NCBI RefSeq assembly: GCF_020085105.1
Contig: NC_058043.1
Span: 3,110,001 to 3,174,000 of the forward strand
Origin: Siniperca chuatsi
Lineage: Eukaryota; Chordata; Actinopteri; Centrarchiformes; Sinipercidae
DNA: 64,000 bases
Reading direction: 5' to 3'
How positions within the stretch are numbered: position 1 is the stretch's first letter; each line of letters opens with the position of its first letter. The translations under genes were made by a program, and so were the position numbers. Of the stretch, positions 45,901 through 59,369 are shown piece by piece. Below the pieces are notes generated by a model. The model made no database searches. It had not been told where the DNA came from and was given only the letters and a program-made list of their open reading frames with translations.

Positions 45901-47498
45901 TATATGAATACACACACAATACTTGTTAGTAGGAGCAGTTCAATGTTAGTTTTAGTCTTTTTATGGGACAGTAAGAGACAATAAGAAAAAATATCGCCAG
46001 CTTTACATTTTGGTACACAACACCTCTAAAGATTTTCTGACTCAACTTAAGACATTGTTTTTGTTAAAATGATCAAATAAGTGTACGATGTGACAAAGTT
46101 TGAATGAGCTATAGTAGAAAGGGAAAAGATTATTTTTCATTTCAGTGTTACTCTAACTCATTACTCAGTGTGGTTACTGTATACAGTATAAGGCAGCTCT
46201 TGTGTAAATTAATCTTACATGTCCTCAAAATGCCCCACGTCGATAAATAAAACAGTTTTGAGTTAGACAAATGAAGCCGACATCTTCCAAAGTTACAGCC
46301 TTTTTAAAATGAAATTCCCTCTTTGTGTTTCGTTGATGAGACACAGTGGAGGGACAGTAACAAAAAGCATGAATTTCCTACTGAAACGACTAACGTTGGA
46401 AGGAACACAGACTGTTTAAACCTCGTATTAACTTCATATAAACTGTATAAAATATATACACAGAATGAGGATTGTGGATTTTGTTCCCCATCACGTCCAT
46501 TGGAAACGCATTGGACAGAGATCTTTTAATGGCCAGAAGGAATGATTATAGCAAGCAAACCTGTTTCAGTGTTCATGTGGGCCCCTGATTATTGTTTTAA
46601 GAGAGACTTAAAAAATTGTGAACCTATTCTTTAAGATGTGGACCATGAACCTCTACGTCCCCGGGTTGAATCCAGCCGGAGACCTTTGCTGCATCTGTCT
46701 CTCCCTCGTTTCCTGTCATTTCTCCACAATCACTATTTAATAAAGGAATAAAATGCCCTAAAAATATATAGTTTTCAAAAAAAGGTACTTTGAAAGATGG
46801 TGCTTCCTCCACCTTCCACTTTTTTGGGAAATATACAAAAATCGACAAAGTGCCTGTTTAGATTTCAATCAGCTAAAAACCTCCTGTGAATTTAACAGGT
46901 TAATTTGATTGTGGACTCACTTCTGTATGTGCCACTTACTTGTATTCATTTAACTTGTTTTTTATTTCCTACACCATGTCTTGTAACAGTGTCTACTCCT
47001 GTAAGGGTCGGGTCATGCTTGAAAAGAAGTGGTTCATACGACGTGTTGTCCGACATCAAAAGAGTTCATAGTTGTTCCGGGCGGCCACACTGGAAGGCAG
47101 GGTGAAAAGCCGGCCGCCATAGAGCGGGGAGAAACACAATATCGTTTAAATATGTGCACGCATTTTCAGACAGTCTCTCATGGAAGGCATTCACAGTGAT
47201 GCACTCTGACATGAATAGTTGTGAAAAGAATGAGCGACTAGTTCAAACCCTGGCTCCCTTCTCACCTCCACACAGCTGACCAATGATGATGAAGCATACT
47301 GGCACCTTAATCCTGAAATGATGGTAACATCTACCTGCTGCCATGTACCAAACCCTTTCTTTAAAAGCTTAAATGTCTGAAAAATAAAAGATCCCTCTAT
47401 AAAATGTGAAACAATGCTGTTGTTTGTTTTGTTTTTTTGCTTTATCCGCGCTACCTCTATTTCCATACTCATCTCTATTGTGTCTCTACCAGGTAACC

Positions 47499-50400
47499 AT
47501 GGTGAAGGAGAGTCTGCCCAGCTGGGTCCACCAGGACTCTGACGAGGGTCTCGTCCACGTGAACGTCGGAGGTCTGAAGAGGAGCCTCTGTTCCAGCACG
47601 CTGAAGAAATTCCCGGACACCAGACTGGGAAAACTGCTGGCGTGTGACTCAGAGGAAGATATACTGCAGGTGGGTCAGCTGGTGTCATTTTTGCATCTCT
47701 CTCGCTGGAGTTTGGTTCCAAAAATAAGGAGTTAAAATTATTTTATTATTTGTCTTCAGACACTATGAAATGTTCACTTCCTTTTTTTACTCAGAATTTT
47801 TCCTTTGCCCCTCCCTCTCCTCCTCTCTCTGTAGGTGTGTGATGACTATGACGTGCAGCAGAAGGAGTTTTATTTTGATAGGAATCCCAGCCTGTTCCCT
47901 TACGTCCTCCACTTTTACCAGACGGGCAAACTTCACATCATGGAGGAGCTGTGTGTCTTCTCCTTCAGGTCCGTCTGTCTGACGTTTAACGCCGTCTTCC
48001 TGCCTCACAGACAAACTTGAATTCAATTACGTTCATTTAAGTCACAATTTGTCGCTGTATCATTAGTTTCTGTGAGTGAAAATGAGTAAATAATTAAGCT
48101 GCTTTCATACCAGCACTGTAATCCGTAAATGCTCAGTCAGTTTGACGTGTTTGTCATTTCTACTGTTTAAAAAAAAGAGTCTGATTTGCCTTATGTTTCC
48201 CACACAGTCAGGAGATAGAGTACTGGGGCATCAATGAGTTCTTCCTGGACAGTTGCTGCAGTTACCGTTACCATGACCGCAAGCTGGAGAGCAGCCGCCA
48301 TCGCAGCTGGGACGACGATAGCGAGGTCAGCAGCATCGACACATCTGTGGACGAGATATCTGACTTAAACAGGTAAAAGACCGCGGAGCCCTTTGAAATC
48401 TAAAGCATTCTCAGTAATCATGCAGCCCCACTCGCATCCCTCCGATTGTGACGCTCTCTGTTAATCGTTAACTCATTGTCTTCCTCCGTCCTCACAGAGA
48501 CATGCGGCATTTCCAGGAGGTGCGTTATGGGAACATCAGGAAGTGTCTGTGGTTGACGCTGGAGAACCCAGGATACTCCATCCCCAGCAAGCTCTTCAGT
48601 CTGCTCTCCATCATGGTGGTGCTCACGTCCATCGCCACCATGTGCATTAACAGCATCCCAGAGTATCAGGTCGGTACGGAGAGCTGGAAAGATTATGAAG
48701 CCAGGCTAAATGGCATACACTCAGTATTCATGTGACGATTTTAGTCCAGAACATATTAGCAGACTATCAGGAGTCAGAGGTTTGCAATAATTTTTTTTTT
48801 GTGGTTATATATTTTGTATTCCTTTGATAGTGACAGGTGAAGAGGTAGACAGGAAACAGGGAGAGAGAGGGGCCATGTGGCTCAAGCTGTAACCATTCGG
48901 CCACCAAGGCGCTCCAGAGGCTCTAATCTTTCTCCTCTTTTCTCTCAGACGTTTGACGATGAGGGGAAGTTGATCGAGGACATGACCACGCAGGCTCTGG
49001 AGGTGTTCTGCACCTGCTGGTTCACCTTCGAGGTGAGGAAGATAAAAACAAAGCATGGTGTGTCCTGGTATACTGGTGAAGTGTACAGAGATATCAATGA
49101 AAACACTGAAAAACAAATGCTGAGTAGTTTTTCTGTCTTTGAGGTGGTGATGCGGCTGCTGCTTGCACCGAACAGGAAGAAGTTCTTTCATCACCCTCTG
49201 AACATTATCGACATGGTGTCTGTGGCTCCCATCTACATCACCCTGGTCTTTGACATGACTGTGGGATCAGAGTCTGAGCTGGGAGACCTGGGACGACTCA
49301 TACAGGTTTAGAATGTTTTATTTGTTACTGTATGTAAATTAAATGTAGTTATGTAAAACATTTTAATGAAAAAAATACCAAATTCTCTCCCGTGCAAATG
49401 GAAAGTTAAATTTATAGTCGGTTTAACACACTCAGAGGTTCTACTACTTGTTCAGTTATAATCAGCAGCTAATGATATTTTGTTACAGATATAGCTGTGT
49501 AACGTTACTGAGTCAGTCTGCTTTAATGTCAAAGATACAGTAAAACAAAAAGTAAACCTAGACAAGTGCATCCCACAGCAGAAAAATGCAAATACCAACA
49601 CGCAGAACACTCGATACGCACTTTTCCTAATACTGCTTGGAAGCGGTATTCAGAGCCAAGCGTATCCCACAATTCACGAGTCACATCAGTCCAGCTGTTG
49701 GCAGAAGTGCGCCTATAGGCTGGTTTTACCAACATTAGTCAACAGACATGAAGAAGTTTAAGTTCATGTCACGTTGGAGTCGGTGAATGTAATTATTCAC
49801 GTCCAAACACTACAAAGTTACGGCAGAATTGCCACACGTAATATTAACAATGTGTTCTTCTCAATGAGACTGACATCGCATATCTGACAACATGAATATT
49901 AGATATACCCTTTTATAAAAGATTTAGAGAAATATGTTCCATTGTTTTCAGACAGAAACCACTCAAAATAATATCACGTTGTCTCCTGTATATGCAGTAG
50001 ACCTATTCATTGTATTCCTCCTCTGAGCTTCTGAATGTGCATTTCTTTTAATTGTCATCTGATTTATGTTTGATCCTATTTATTTGTTCCAACACATCTT
50101 CTGAGCTGGATTGTGTCATGTACAGTGTTTTATTTGCGTGATGTCCTTATTAATCAAGTCCTGTCCCAGTCAGTTCTGATAAACCTTCACACGCTCGTGG
50201 TCTTGACGGGCATTTGGGCTCTGAGGCAGTCACCACAAATACTTTTATTGGGACAGACTAATGATGACATCATTAAAATGACTAACTTAGATTCTTGGGA
50301 AATGTAGGGAAATTCAGTGTGCCATTATCCAATAATTACCACTTGTATAGACTCTTTTTAAAGGTTTTTATGAGAAAGATGGATTGAAATGTCTCTCTCG

Positions 50401-53400
50401 CTCTCTCTCAGGTGTTCCGGTTAATGAGGATCTTCAGGGTTTTGAAGCTGGCCCGACACTCGACAGGACTGCGGTCACTGGGAGCGACACTTCGGGTGAG
50501 TCAGAACATTTGACTTTCTGACTCGGGGCAGACACACAGTGACATTCACCAACCGTGGAAACCTCTCGGGAAGAATAAAAACAATGCGATTGATTTTTTA
50601 TTTTATTTTGTTTGTGACATTTTGGGTGATGGGTTGTGAGCAGATGTACGTCTGAGCTGATATGTCACACACACATTTAAAGGTGGAAAAAAACGCTGTT
50701 GTGCTTTTTTTGAAGATGTGGTTTTGATTTTCAGCGATTTGCAGAGGGTTTGGGCTTTAGGGCCACGCTGCAGGCAGCTTGAGACAAAAAAAGACGATTG
50801 AACATAACAAACAGTTGAACATTGAGACAACTATTGTACAGCAACATCTATAGTGTTTCCTTGTGCTTTATGTTCCATAATATACTCAATCATTTTGTTT
50901 TGTGATTCATTATTGATTAGTCATTGGAGACAGCATCTATTATGTATAAAAATATGACAAAATGCTTTTTGATCAGGTGCAGGCATCTTCTAAACAGGCG
51001 AACAAGCCTTTAAAATACTAATAGATGACTGAGACATCATTATGAATCCTTCCTGCACCTGGTTGGATGATTTTACTTCTGAAAGAGCCATCATTGTTTT
51101 TCTTTTTTCAGGTTTTCATGCTCAAAAAGCATTTGGACAACTGTGGAAACTTGTTTGTTTGGTTTCATCTAAACCAGCGAGCGTAAATGGCATCTGAATA
51201 CATTTGAGGCAAAGGAATGAAGGAACAGGACATGCGGATGCAGAGTTGTGCCTCTGTAGCATCTAGTTTTAGTGGTTTCATGATGTTCAGGTGTTTGAAG
51301 AAACACCAAAACATCCTCAGTTTAATTTCAAAAGTGCTGCTCATTGCTGTCATGAGAACGACTGCTGGAGAACTTATAGCTCGGCCCAGTTGGTTCCCAA
51401 ACTAAAGCAGTGAAAACTGCGCTTGTGTATCACGTTCAAGTGTCACGCTGGGAAACAGGAAGAGGACCCAAATGCAGACAGAGCAGGTTCAATTCAAACT
51501 GTTTTTAATGAAAAGAACGACGCTCACTCAGGTTACAGGCAGGCAGTCAAAAAAAGGGTCCAACAGGGAGCCGACAAAAACCAAAATCCTAAAGTCCATA
51601 AACGAAGGTACACAAGAAACCTGTGATCAGGTAGGGGAGACAACGACGCAGATGAAGCCAGTTGACACAGGTGAAAACAATCACAGCAATCAAAGACAGG
51701 AAGCAAAACCACCAGACACAAGAGGGAGGCAGAATATTACAAAATAAAACAGGAAATAACCAAACACAAACCCAAAACCATGACATTGTGAGATTCAGGC
51801 TGGATTTCTGAAGGCATCTGTGTGCAGTGATATTTTGCTCGATTACATGATGCCAACATTTATATTTGAAGTCGTCTTTTACTTTAACTTCTACAAACAG
51901 GGATTGTCTGCGTACAGTAAAGGACTTCTCTCCTTTGTCACGACTTTTGACGCCAAATCAGTTCAGTCAGACGTTTTGTGGTTACATCTAATGTCATTCC
52001 TCTGTACCATCCCATGTGAAGTGAATCAGTTACACCAGCAGAGATGTTGTATCTGACGCAGAATCAGTTACCACGATCTGTGCAGCTGCCACTGGGTTAC
52101 ATCTGCCTCCTCCCTCGACATGAGATGTAAAGTATCTGAGACAATCTCATCTATCATAACAGAGGCCGAGGAGAACACTGTCTGTGTATAAAACATCAGT
52201 ATGCATGACTTTAATGCAAATGGATAAATCACTGTCTTAAATAATTAGTTTTAGTTTTTAAAATGTTGCTGGTTTACTGGATTCGGATGTATTATATTTA
52301 CATTTAGATTAAAGTAGCACTTTAATAAATCCTCCTGATTCGTGAGCAGCATCAGGAGTGAAACACGGAGAGTTGTTTTGGTCTCTTCCCTGCAAATCAA
52401 CTAATGTAAAACCCCAAACATAAGATATTAGTTTAAGTCTGAGCCAGAGTACTTCAAATCTGGACACAGTGACTGGGTTTGAATCGCAGCTGATGTCCGT
52501 ACAGTTACGAAGCTTTAACTCGAAAACACAATAAATATATTTAGAAAAGCGAAATGTCACCCGATGAAAAGACTGAGAGAAAGAAAGTAACAGGTTCATT
52601 CGGTCGGGAATTTTACTTTAATGCCGGTTGTTGCCGGAAGAACGCCATTTCTCCATCAGTGGAATGTTTTTTATGTTGGGACTCTGAAGGCACTGACAGT
52701 ACTGTACTTCATCTGTGCAGGTGAAGCATTACGGTACTGTACTTTAAATTACAGCTAATGTTCCTCCTGCTTTTCTATTTATTTCAATTCCATACATACA
52801 GTTCAAAACACAAACATTACAGGAATTTGCAGGATTACTTTAGAAGGGTGGTTATACAGCGTAGATTTTATTCTGCAGTAATGTGCTTTCTTCAGAGCGT
52901 AGAGCAAAAAGCTTTGCAAAATCAAGTAAAATAATTCATACGAAATAGTTAGTATGCATCATCGTTAAATCATGTGATTTCACAATATACATACAACATT
53001 TTATAAGGTTTTAAAAAGCTAAACGCTTCGGATTACAGCTCGTGAGTTACAGTGTAAACACTGTGGAAATGTGAGGTACCAATGAAATACTTGCTGAGTA
53101 CAAGTGAGAACTAAATTACACTGTAAGTACTTTTTTAATTACTCAGTAAATATTGAATAATTATAAGGCACAAACAGGGTACCAGCAGGCTTAGCCTGTA
53201 TATCTAACTACATGCAAAACTTTATAAAACTACACTATAATTACAGTGAAAGGGGAGTGAACAAAGGAACACTTTATTTTACAGCCCAGTTAATAATACA
53301 TACATACTTAAATACTATTTAAAAACCTTTTGCTTTGCAATTTCCCAAAGTAATTTATAATAAATATATCATAATTTCAAAATAAATGATGAATAATTTC

Positions 53401-55787
53401 ATTTCAATGTCAACAGTCACCCAGTAATAATATCTTGTAATCTTTAATAGGTCATTTAAAAAACAAAAAGTCCCTTTTAAACACTAAGTTGTTAAGTTAG
53501 CTTTGAATAATCGCCACGATCTGGGAACAAATGAGACATTCTGGCTTTGAACTGCCTGTGGGGAGACTGAACATGGAAGAGCCCGTTCTCGATTAAAAGC
53601 TGTTTCTACGTTTCTCTTTTTAAAACAGCCGTGTGAACGTCTCTCGTCTCGTCTCGTCTCTCCCTGTGTGTGTGGACCTCACTCACTGACTCGACTCCCG
53701 GGCCCCTAAACTAACGCCGTAAAGGCTAGAAAAGCTGCGCCGGTTAAAACAGAAACGTCAAAATGTAATAATTGAGAAAGTGCAGCAGCAGCATGACTGA
53801 GGCAGAAATGAACACAGCTTGGAGAAATTGTTTGGAGCTATTATTGTGTCTATTATTTTGTGGCCTTTTTTGCAAATATTTTTTTTACTGGTGGAAGTTT
53901 ACCTTGTAAAAAATGTGTGTAATGTGTATGCATATTGTTGTAAAATCACATAATTCAAAAATTGCACACTAACTCTATTGTATGAAGTATTTCAATTCAA
54001 CGCTCTAAAGCGAAATTTTATAAATAATTTATAAAAAATGTTGACGTTTGCTGTTTTTGCTTTCTCTTTGAAATGAAAACAACAAAATAAAACAAAATAA
54101 TCTGAAATGTTTAGTGCTAAACATCGTGTCTTTTAGAGAGTACCCAGAGTGAATTACAGGACAATTTAGTCAAAATCTCAATGTACTTCTTCTCTGCTCT
54201 TCTAGACAGAAAGAAAGTGTTTCCCAACATGTTTTTCCTCTCCAGTAAACCCAAAGAGACAATAAGTCGTGCAACAGGAAGCAACAGGAAATGTGGTCTT
54301 ACTTTCTAGATACTTTTGTCGTGCGATAAAGACGACCAAACATCTCCACTATGGCCTCACTTGGTTTATCGGAAATACACAGAGGATTTGACAGCTGGTA
54401 CATGGAGGTTTGCAGCTGTAAACGGGGTTAAAAGATGAGAGCTCCAGACATCAACGCTTTAATTCCCCCGCTGTTCCTGAGCTGGAGCCATTTAAAGTTT
54501 CTAACAACTTCCCTCCATCTTGTATCTGCAGCACAGTTACCGTGAGGTCGGCATCCTGCTGCTGTACCTGGCTGTCGGAGTGTCCGTCTTCTCTGGTATC
54601 GCTTACACCGCTGAGTATGAAGAGGTAAACTCTGACTGATGTTTGATGAAGCTGATGCCTCACTTTGACTCGTTACTCTGTACTTAATTAATTTTAATTC
54701 GCATTTCGGCCAGTGAGGTTTTGTTATACTTCCTGTCTGTTTGTCTGTAAGCTGTTTCTCAAACACGCACGAACCTATTTACATGATACTTGGGTAATTG
54801 ATCTTGGTACGGGTGCAAGAAGTAATTCATTAGAAAATTGATTAGATATTATTGGTATTTGGATTCAGATCCAGAAAGTTTATTGTCCATCACAGTGTAA
54901 TTCATTTTTGTCTTTGGCGTGACTCATGAATAGTATATATATATTATATAAATAAAAAAACAGTGCACACAGACATAGAGAGTAAAATATGGTATTACTG
55001 CCATGACACAATTATTAGTTTTTTAGCCATAATATTAAAAAAATGTTAATTTACTTTAAAATTCATTTAATTTAATTTATTATACTTAATTCCAACATCT
55101 GTTTGCAAGAGATGAATTGAACTGATAATATAAGTAATAATGTGTTTGGTTACAAGAGTAAATTATTGCTGAATTGCTCAGCGATGGCAGAACTTTTGTT
55201 ATTCAGGCAGTCACGTTTTCTGACATGAACGTCACGTGGCCTTTTTTATTTTGAATGTATGTGTTGATGCGTAAAAACCTTATTTGAAATATGTAACCAC
55301 GTAAATATAAAGCACCGCCGTCTGTTTCCAGGATGTGGGTCTGGACACCATCCCGGCCTGCTGGTGGTGGGGGACGGTGAGCATGACCACGGTGGGCTAC
55401 GGGGACGTGGTGCCCGTCACGGTGGCCGGGAAGCTGGCGGCCAGCGGCTGCATTCTGGGCGGCACCCTGGTGGTGGCGCTGCCCATCACCATCATCTTCA
55501 ACAAGTTCTCCCACTTCTACCGCCGGCAGAAAGCTCTGGAGGCGTCGGTCAGGAACAACAACCGCAGGAAGATGAGAATGAGCTGCGAGAAGGAGCCGGA
55601 GGAGGACAAGGATGACGAGGAAGAGGGATCGGACGGGGACAGCCGGTGTCTGGACGACGATGATACCGATGATATCGAGGAGGACGATATAGATTATGAA
55701 GATGAAGGAGGTGTAATCAATTATAGCTACGTGGAACATTCTTCCTTCACGTCAATACTGAGGAGGAAGGAGCTGCATCACCTGTGA
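47499..55787 (+). CDS. kcns1: Kv9.1 silent potassium channel subunit (9 coding exons)
   Basis: This is a Kv9 electrically silent alpha subunit, expected to join Kv2 subunits in heterotetramers at the plasma membrane and change their gating. Exons are 47499-47669, 47835-47968, 48208-48372, 48498-48669, 48949-49032, 49144-49305, 50412-50495, 54532-54624 and 55332-55787. All join in frame and give 506 residues (human KCNS1, from memory, about 526). The T1 domain spans about 18-120 ([32 protein letters not shown]). S1 is near 190-209, S2 231-251 and S3 261-279. S4 is 293-315 with regularly spaced Arg/Lys ([18 protein letters not shown]). S5 is 331-350. The selectivity filter TVGYGD is 375-380. 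S6 has PIT (406-408) instead of the Pro-X-Pro of conducting Kv channels, as expected for a silent subunit. The pore region matches Kv9.1 best. The tail carries a long Asp/Glu run, about 442-482. The 5-6 intron uses a GAG acceptor. Confidence 0.92.
51441..51785. repeat. Dispersed repeat with TGTCACG...CATGACA ends (kcns1 intron 7)
   Basis: It begins TGTCACGCTGGGAAACAGGA and ends AACCCAAAACCATGACA. The interior is rich in AACAGGAAG and CAAAACC words, including AATAAAACAGGAAATAACC. The TGTCA/TGACA ends are inverted. It is a kind of non-coding repeat common in fish; the superfamily is not assigned. Confidence 0.55.
51786..54531. other. kcns1 intron 7, remainder
   Basis: About 2.7 kb before exon 8. 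AT-rich, with no additional exon seen. A CGTCTCGTCTCGTCTC run near 53640 is a minor simple repeat. Confidence 0.45.
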
Positions 55788-56312
55788 GGGAGAGCTCAAC
55801 CTGCTGAAGGCTGCGTTCACCCTCGAGATTAGACCTGACGTTTCAAACCAGTGTGAAGTCTGATGTTTGCAGCTCTGATTTGGACCACATTCATGTTTCA
55901 TCATGAACCTGACTTTCATCTGATCCAAGGCCACGCAAATGTAGTATGACGATGGCCGTCATCAAAACAATTTGACTGAAGAAGAAGGCAGCAGCAGAGG
56001 GGCCATATTGTAAATGACTAATGTCTGACACAAAAGCGGGAGGTGGACTAAAAACTTTGGGCTGTTCTGACATGAACAGCTGTCGTTTGGTCTCACTGTG
56101 CGTGTGCGGTGTTTCAGGATGGAGGTTTGTTCACACTGATGTTGGATGTGTTTCCATATTAAAAACATGTCTGTGATGAATCACTGACAGAAAAAAAGGT
56201 CAAATTGAACATAAAGGTCTGCAGTACTGTGGGAATGATGAACTGCACTGAACTGAACAGGACTGAAGTGTAATAGCATGCGCGCAAATAAAGTTAGCTG
56301 AATAAAAAAATA
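55788..56312 (+). terminator. kcns1: kcns1 3' untranslated region and polyadenylation signal
   Basis: After the TGA at 55785-55787 there is about 500 bases of non-coding sequence, ending in GCAAATAAAGTTAGCTGAATAAAAAAA at about 56284-56310, two AATAAA signals in a row. This gives a plausible end of transcript. Confidence 0.55.
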
Positions 56313-56399
56313 TCAAGAAATAATGTGAGAAGTACTTTTGTGGAAGAAGTGGACAGAGATACTTAAAGAGCAACAACACTAAATTGTTTATGAAGGAAA

Positions 56400-56830
56400 A
56401 ACACTGCTGCACTGACCTCAATGCTAATTGCATATCTAAATGCTAACATCAGCATGCTAACATGCTCGCAACGTCAATGCTAACATGTTGATGTTTAGCA
56501 GGTGTAATGTTTATCATGGTCACCATCTTAGTTTAGCGTGTTAGCATGCTAACATTTGCTAATTAGCGGTAAACACAAAGTACAGGCTGATGGGAATGTC
56601 ATTAGTTTTGTCCAAAATCTTGGACACATTTTGACCTGATGACGGCGCCAAATGAAAAGTCAGGGGATCACCGAGTTATTACAGTTCATCCTGAGGGGAA
56701 CATGAACGTCTGAACCAAATTTCACAGCAATCTCTCCAATTGTTGTCGAGATATTTTAGCCTGGATCAAAGTGGTGGGCCCATCGACCAACATTGCCGTC
56801 CACAGAGCCGCACTGCTAGCACGGCTGAAA
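56400..56830. repeat. Dispersed teleost repeat with ATGCTAACATGC words
   Basis: The first half has repeated ATGCTAACAT and AGCATGCTAACATG words. The second half has AAGTCAGGGGATCACCGAGT, ACCAAATTTCACAGCAATCT and GTTGTCGAGATATTTTAGCC, ending GCTAGCACGGCTGAAAA. It shares its second half with 2341-2660. Confidence 0.65.
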
Positions 56831-57577
56831 ATAGTAATGCTGTAATATACGGCTGACGTACCGAACTTCAGACAGACACTCTGGGAAAAGAAAAAACGTA
56901 GTAAAGGAATCCTAAATTCTACATGTGGAGAAAATCATCACTGAACCTAATACTATCACCTACAGCACAGAAGAGCAAATACATTAAGTATTTTATATTT
57001 ATATATTTCTATGAAGAGTGAAACCTGTAAATTTGAGCCAAATAGTGAAACTAATAACGGACATAGTCTACAGTATTTCAGAGAAGCACCTGGACTGCTT
57101 CAGCTCTGTCTGAAAGAGGCATCGGTGGCGTCGAGCCACAGAGTTCATTTACAGGATGACTTTGTGAAACGTCCACTGTGTTTACTGGATAATGGATCAC
57201 AACTGTCAAACTGTCATTTAATATCACCCATGATTCCCCAAACTGCGGACACTGTGTGCTACAAGCTGCTGTGCTGACACACTCGTCTTCCTGAACTCAC
57301 ATCTCGTGTCTTTCATTTTATTTAGTTTCTCTCACTTTCATCTGCTGACCTTTGTTTGTTTTAAACCTTTTACTGCACTCTGCTCAGGTTCATTTCAAGT
57401 CCAGTGTCCATTCAAACAACACGGTGATTATTAAAAAAAAACTAATAGAAAACAAAATTAAGCAAAATAAAAGAGCAGAAGTGCCAAACTCCAGCAAAGA
57501 AAGAAATACCAGGGCTTGTGAGCTGATATAAACTCTGTTGGTGCTTCATTTATGATTCACATAACACCATATTTGGC

Positions 57578-57937
57578 AGTGGTGGGGAAAAAGTACTCAC
57601 ATCTTTTACTTGAGTAAAAGTACCAATACAACGCTGTAAAAACACATCAAGTAAAAGTCCTGCATTGAAAACCCTACTTAAGTAAAAGTACAGAAGTATT
57701 ATCAGTAAAATGTACTTAAAGTATCAAATGTAAAAATACTCATTCTGTAAAAATGTTATATTTCTATAATGTATATTAAATTGTTGCTAATGCATTAAGT
57801 ATAACTTAATTTTCCTGCTGTAGCTGCTCGAGGTGGAGCTAGTTTTAACTGCTTTATATACAGTTAGCTAGTTTTAACTGCTGTATGTGCGTATATATTT
57901 GAAATGTAGTGAAGCAGAAGTATAAAGTAGCATAAAA
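57578..57937. mobile_element. TIR element fragment with CAGTGGTGG end
   Basis: It starts GGCAGTGGTGGGGAAAAAGT and contains ACTTGAGTAAAAGTACC, AAGTAAAAGTCCTGCATTG and TACTTAAAGTATCAAATG. The far terminus is missing; it stops in AAATGTAGTGAAGCAGAAGT. It is the same family as 42590 and 60465. Confidence 0.65.
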
Positions 57938-57939
57938 GC

Positions 57940-59334
57940 TTTGAGAACTTTGGCGGTTGTACAAATTACTAAGAAAATACATTAAGCTGGAGATCTCAAA
58001 ACCTAAACCACCAGTTTTGTCTGATTTGGTTGAAGCGACCCTTTAAACCTTTGTTCTGAAAGACAAGCAGGAGGGAAACTCTGTGAGCGTCTCCACCAAA
58101 CGAATGACATTAAGACGGTTCTGGAGCTCAGCTTGTGTTTCACATAATGGATGTTCGTGTCGGACGTGTCTTCCGGCAGCTTTCCTTCCCATCTGAGAGC
58201 ATTAAAGCGGAGGAAAGATGACGTTAACACAGTCTGAAGCTCCGTCAGGACGAGTCAGAGAAGCTGTTCTCAGAAAAGGTGAAAAGAAGTAAATAGAAAC
58301 AGAAGTTTGTCTTATGATTTGACAAAACCTTCGTATTATGTGTCTCCTTCTGTTCATTCTGGACATTAAAAGATTCCTTGCTAACATGTCTCCAAAGAAA
58401 GAGATGTGGGATAAAATCCACAGTTCCAAGTTTATCTGAAGCTAATCAAATCAAGTGAGTATCTTGTGTGAAATTCCCTCATTGTTTTGTTATCTCTATT
58501 CTGTCTCTAATCTTTATCATCCAGTATGAACAGGAGGAATGATTCAAACAAAATCTGTTTCAGTGTTCACATGAGACTATTGTTTTAAGACAGACTACCA
58601 GACTGAACACAATATTAAGTTTGACGTAGTTGATTACAGTTCTGCTAATTTGCACAATGCAAAGTTAATATTAAAACGTTGTTTCAGGAAAGAAAACTTT
58701 CAGTGCTCAACATTTGTTATTCCGCTGGATTTAGTGGCCGTTAAACTACTAATAGCAGGTGAATGTCACTTAAGAACGCTGTATTGCAATAATTTACAGT
58801 TTTCAGTTTATGTGCTGTGAAACTGGAGATGTTGAGTGGAGGAGGTCAAATTCAGCTGAGGGCCCCAAAAATGTTTGTTCTGGCTGAGTGCGTCGAGGGC
58901 CTTTGCTCCAAACTAGGAGACAGGAAGTTTTCAAGACCATTTTAATACCCCGATGATACATTATGCCAACTTATTTTGAACCGGGCAGTAAAAATGTGCC
59001 CCTTTAAAAACCTTCATGAATTCCTGCTTTCTGCCTCAGCTGATGTTTCAACTGAGGAGCAATATTTAGGATTTTATGTGAATAAAAAGTATACAGAATA
59101 GAAAAACACTACGTCTTTATACTTGTTAGTGTTACTTTGGTTAAAGATGCTGTCAGGGGTTATGAGCAGACAGTTAAACCACCTCCATGTTGCATGAAGG
59201 CACTGTTTACATTATGTCAACATTACAATGAATCTTATTTTAAAAATAAGCACTCATGTCAGGTCCCGTGTCGTTTCCCAATAATGTGGTGGAAACTTTT
59301 AAAAAACGGGTTTATAAACTACAAATTCTCAGAT

Positions 59335-59335
<1 letters not shown>
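57940..59335. other. Intergenic, no gene seen
   Basis: Short open frames occur on both strands but none resembles a known family or is framed by convincing splice sites. Confidence 0.4.

Positions 59336-59365
<30 letters not shown>
59336..59365. repeat. (CA)n microsatellite
   Basis: A CA run of about 15 units. Confidence 0.95.

Positions 59366-59369
<4 letters not shown>

Noticed and set aside
48670-48735. kcns1 exon 4 continuing to a stop at 48735
   Set aside because: The donor CAG|GTCGGT at 48669 restores the Kv alignment with the next exon; reading on leaves the family and ends before S2.
56000-56170. Minus-strand small proteins in the kcns1 3' region
   Set aside because: Short, low-information frames antisense to the probable 3' untranslated region.
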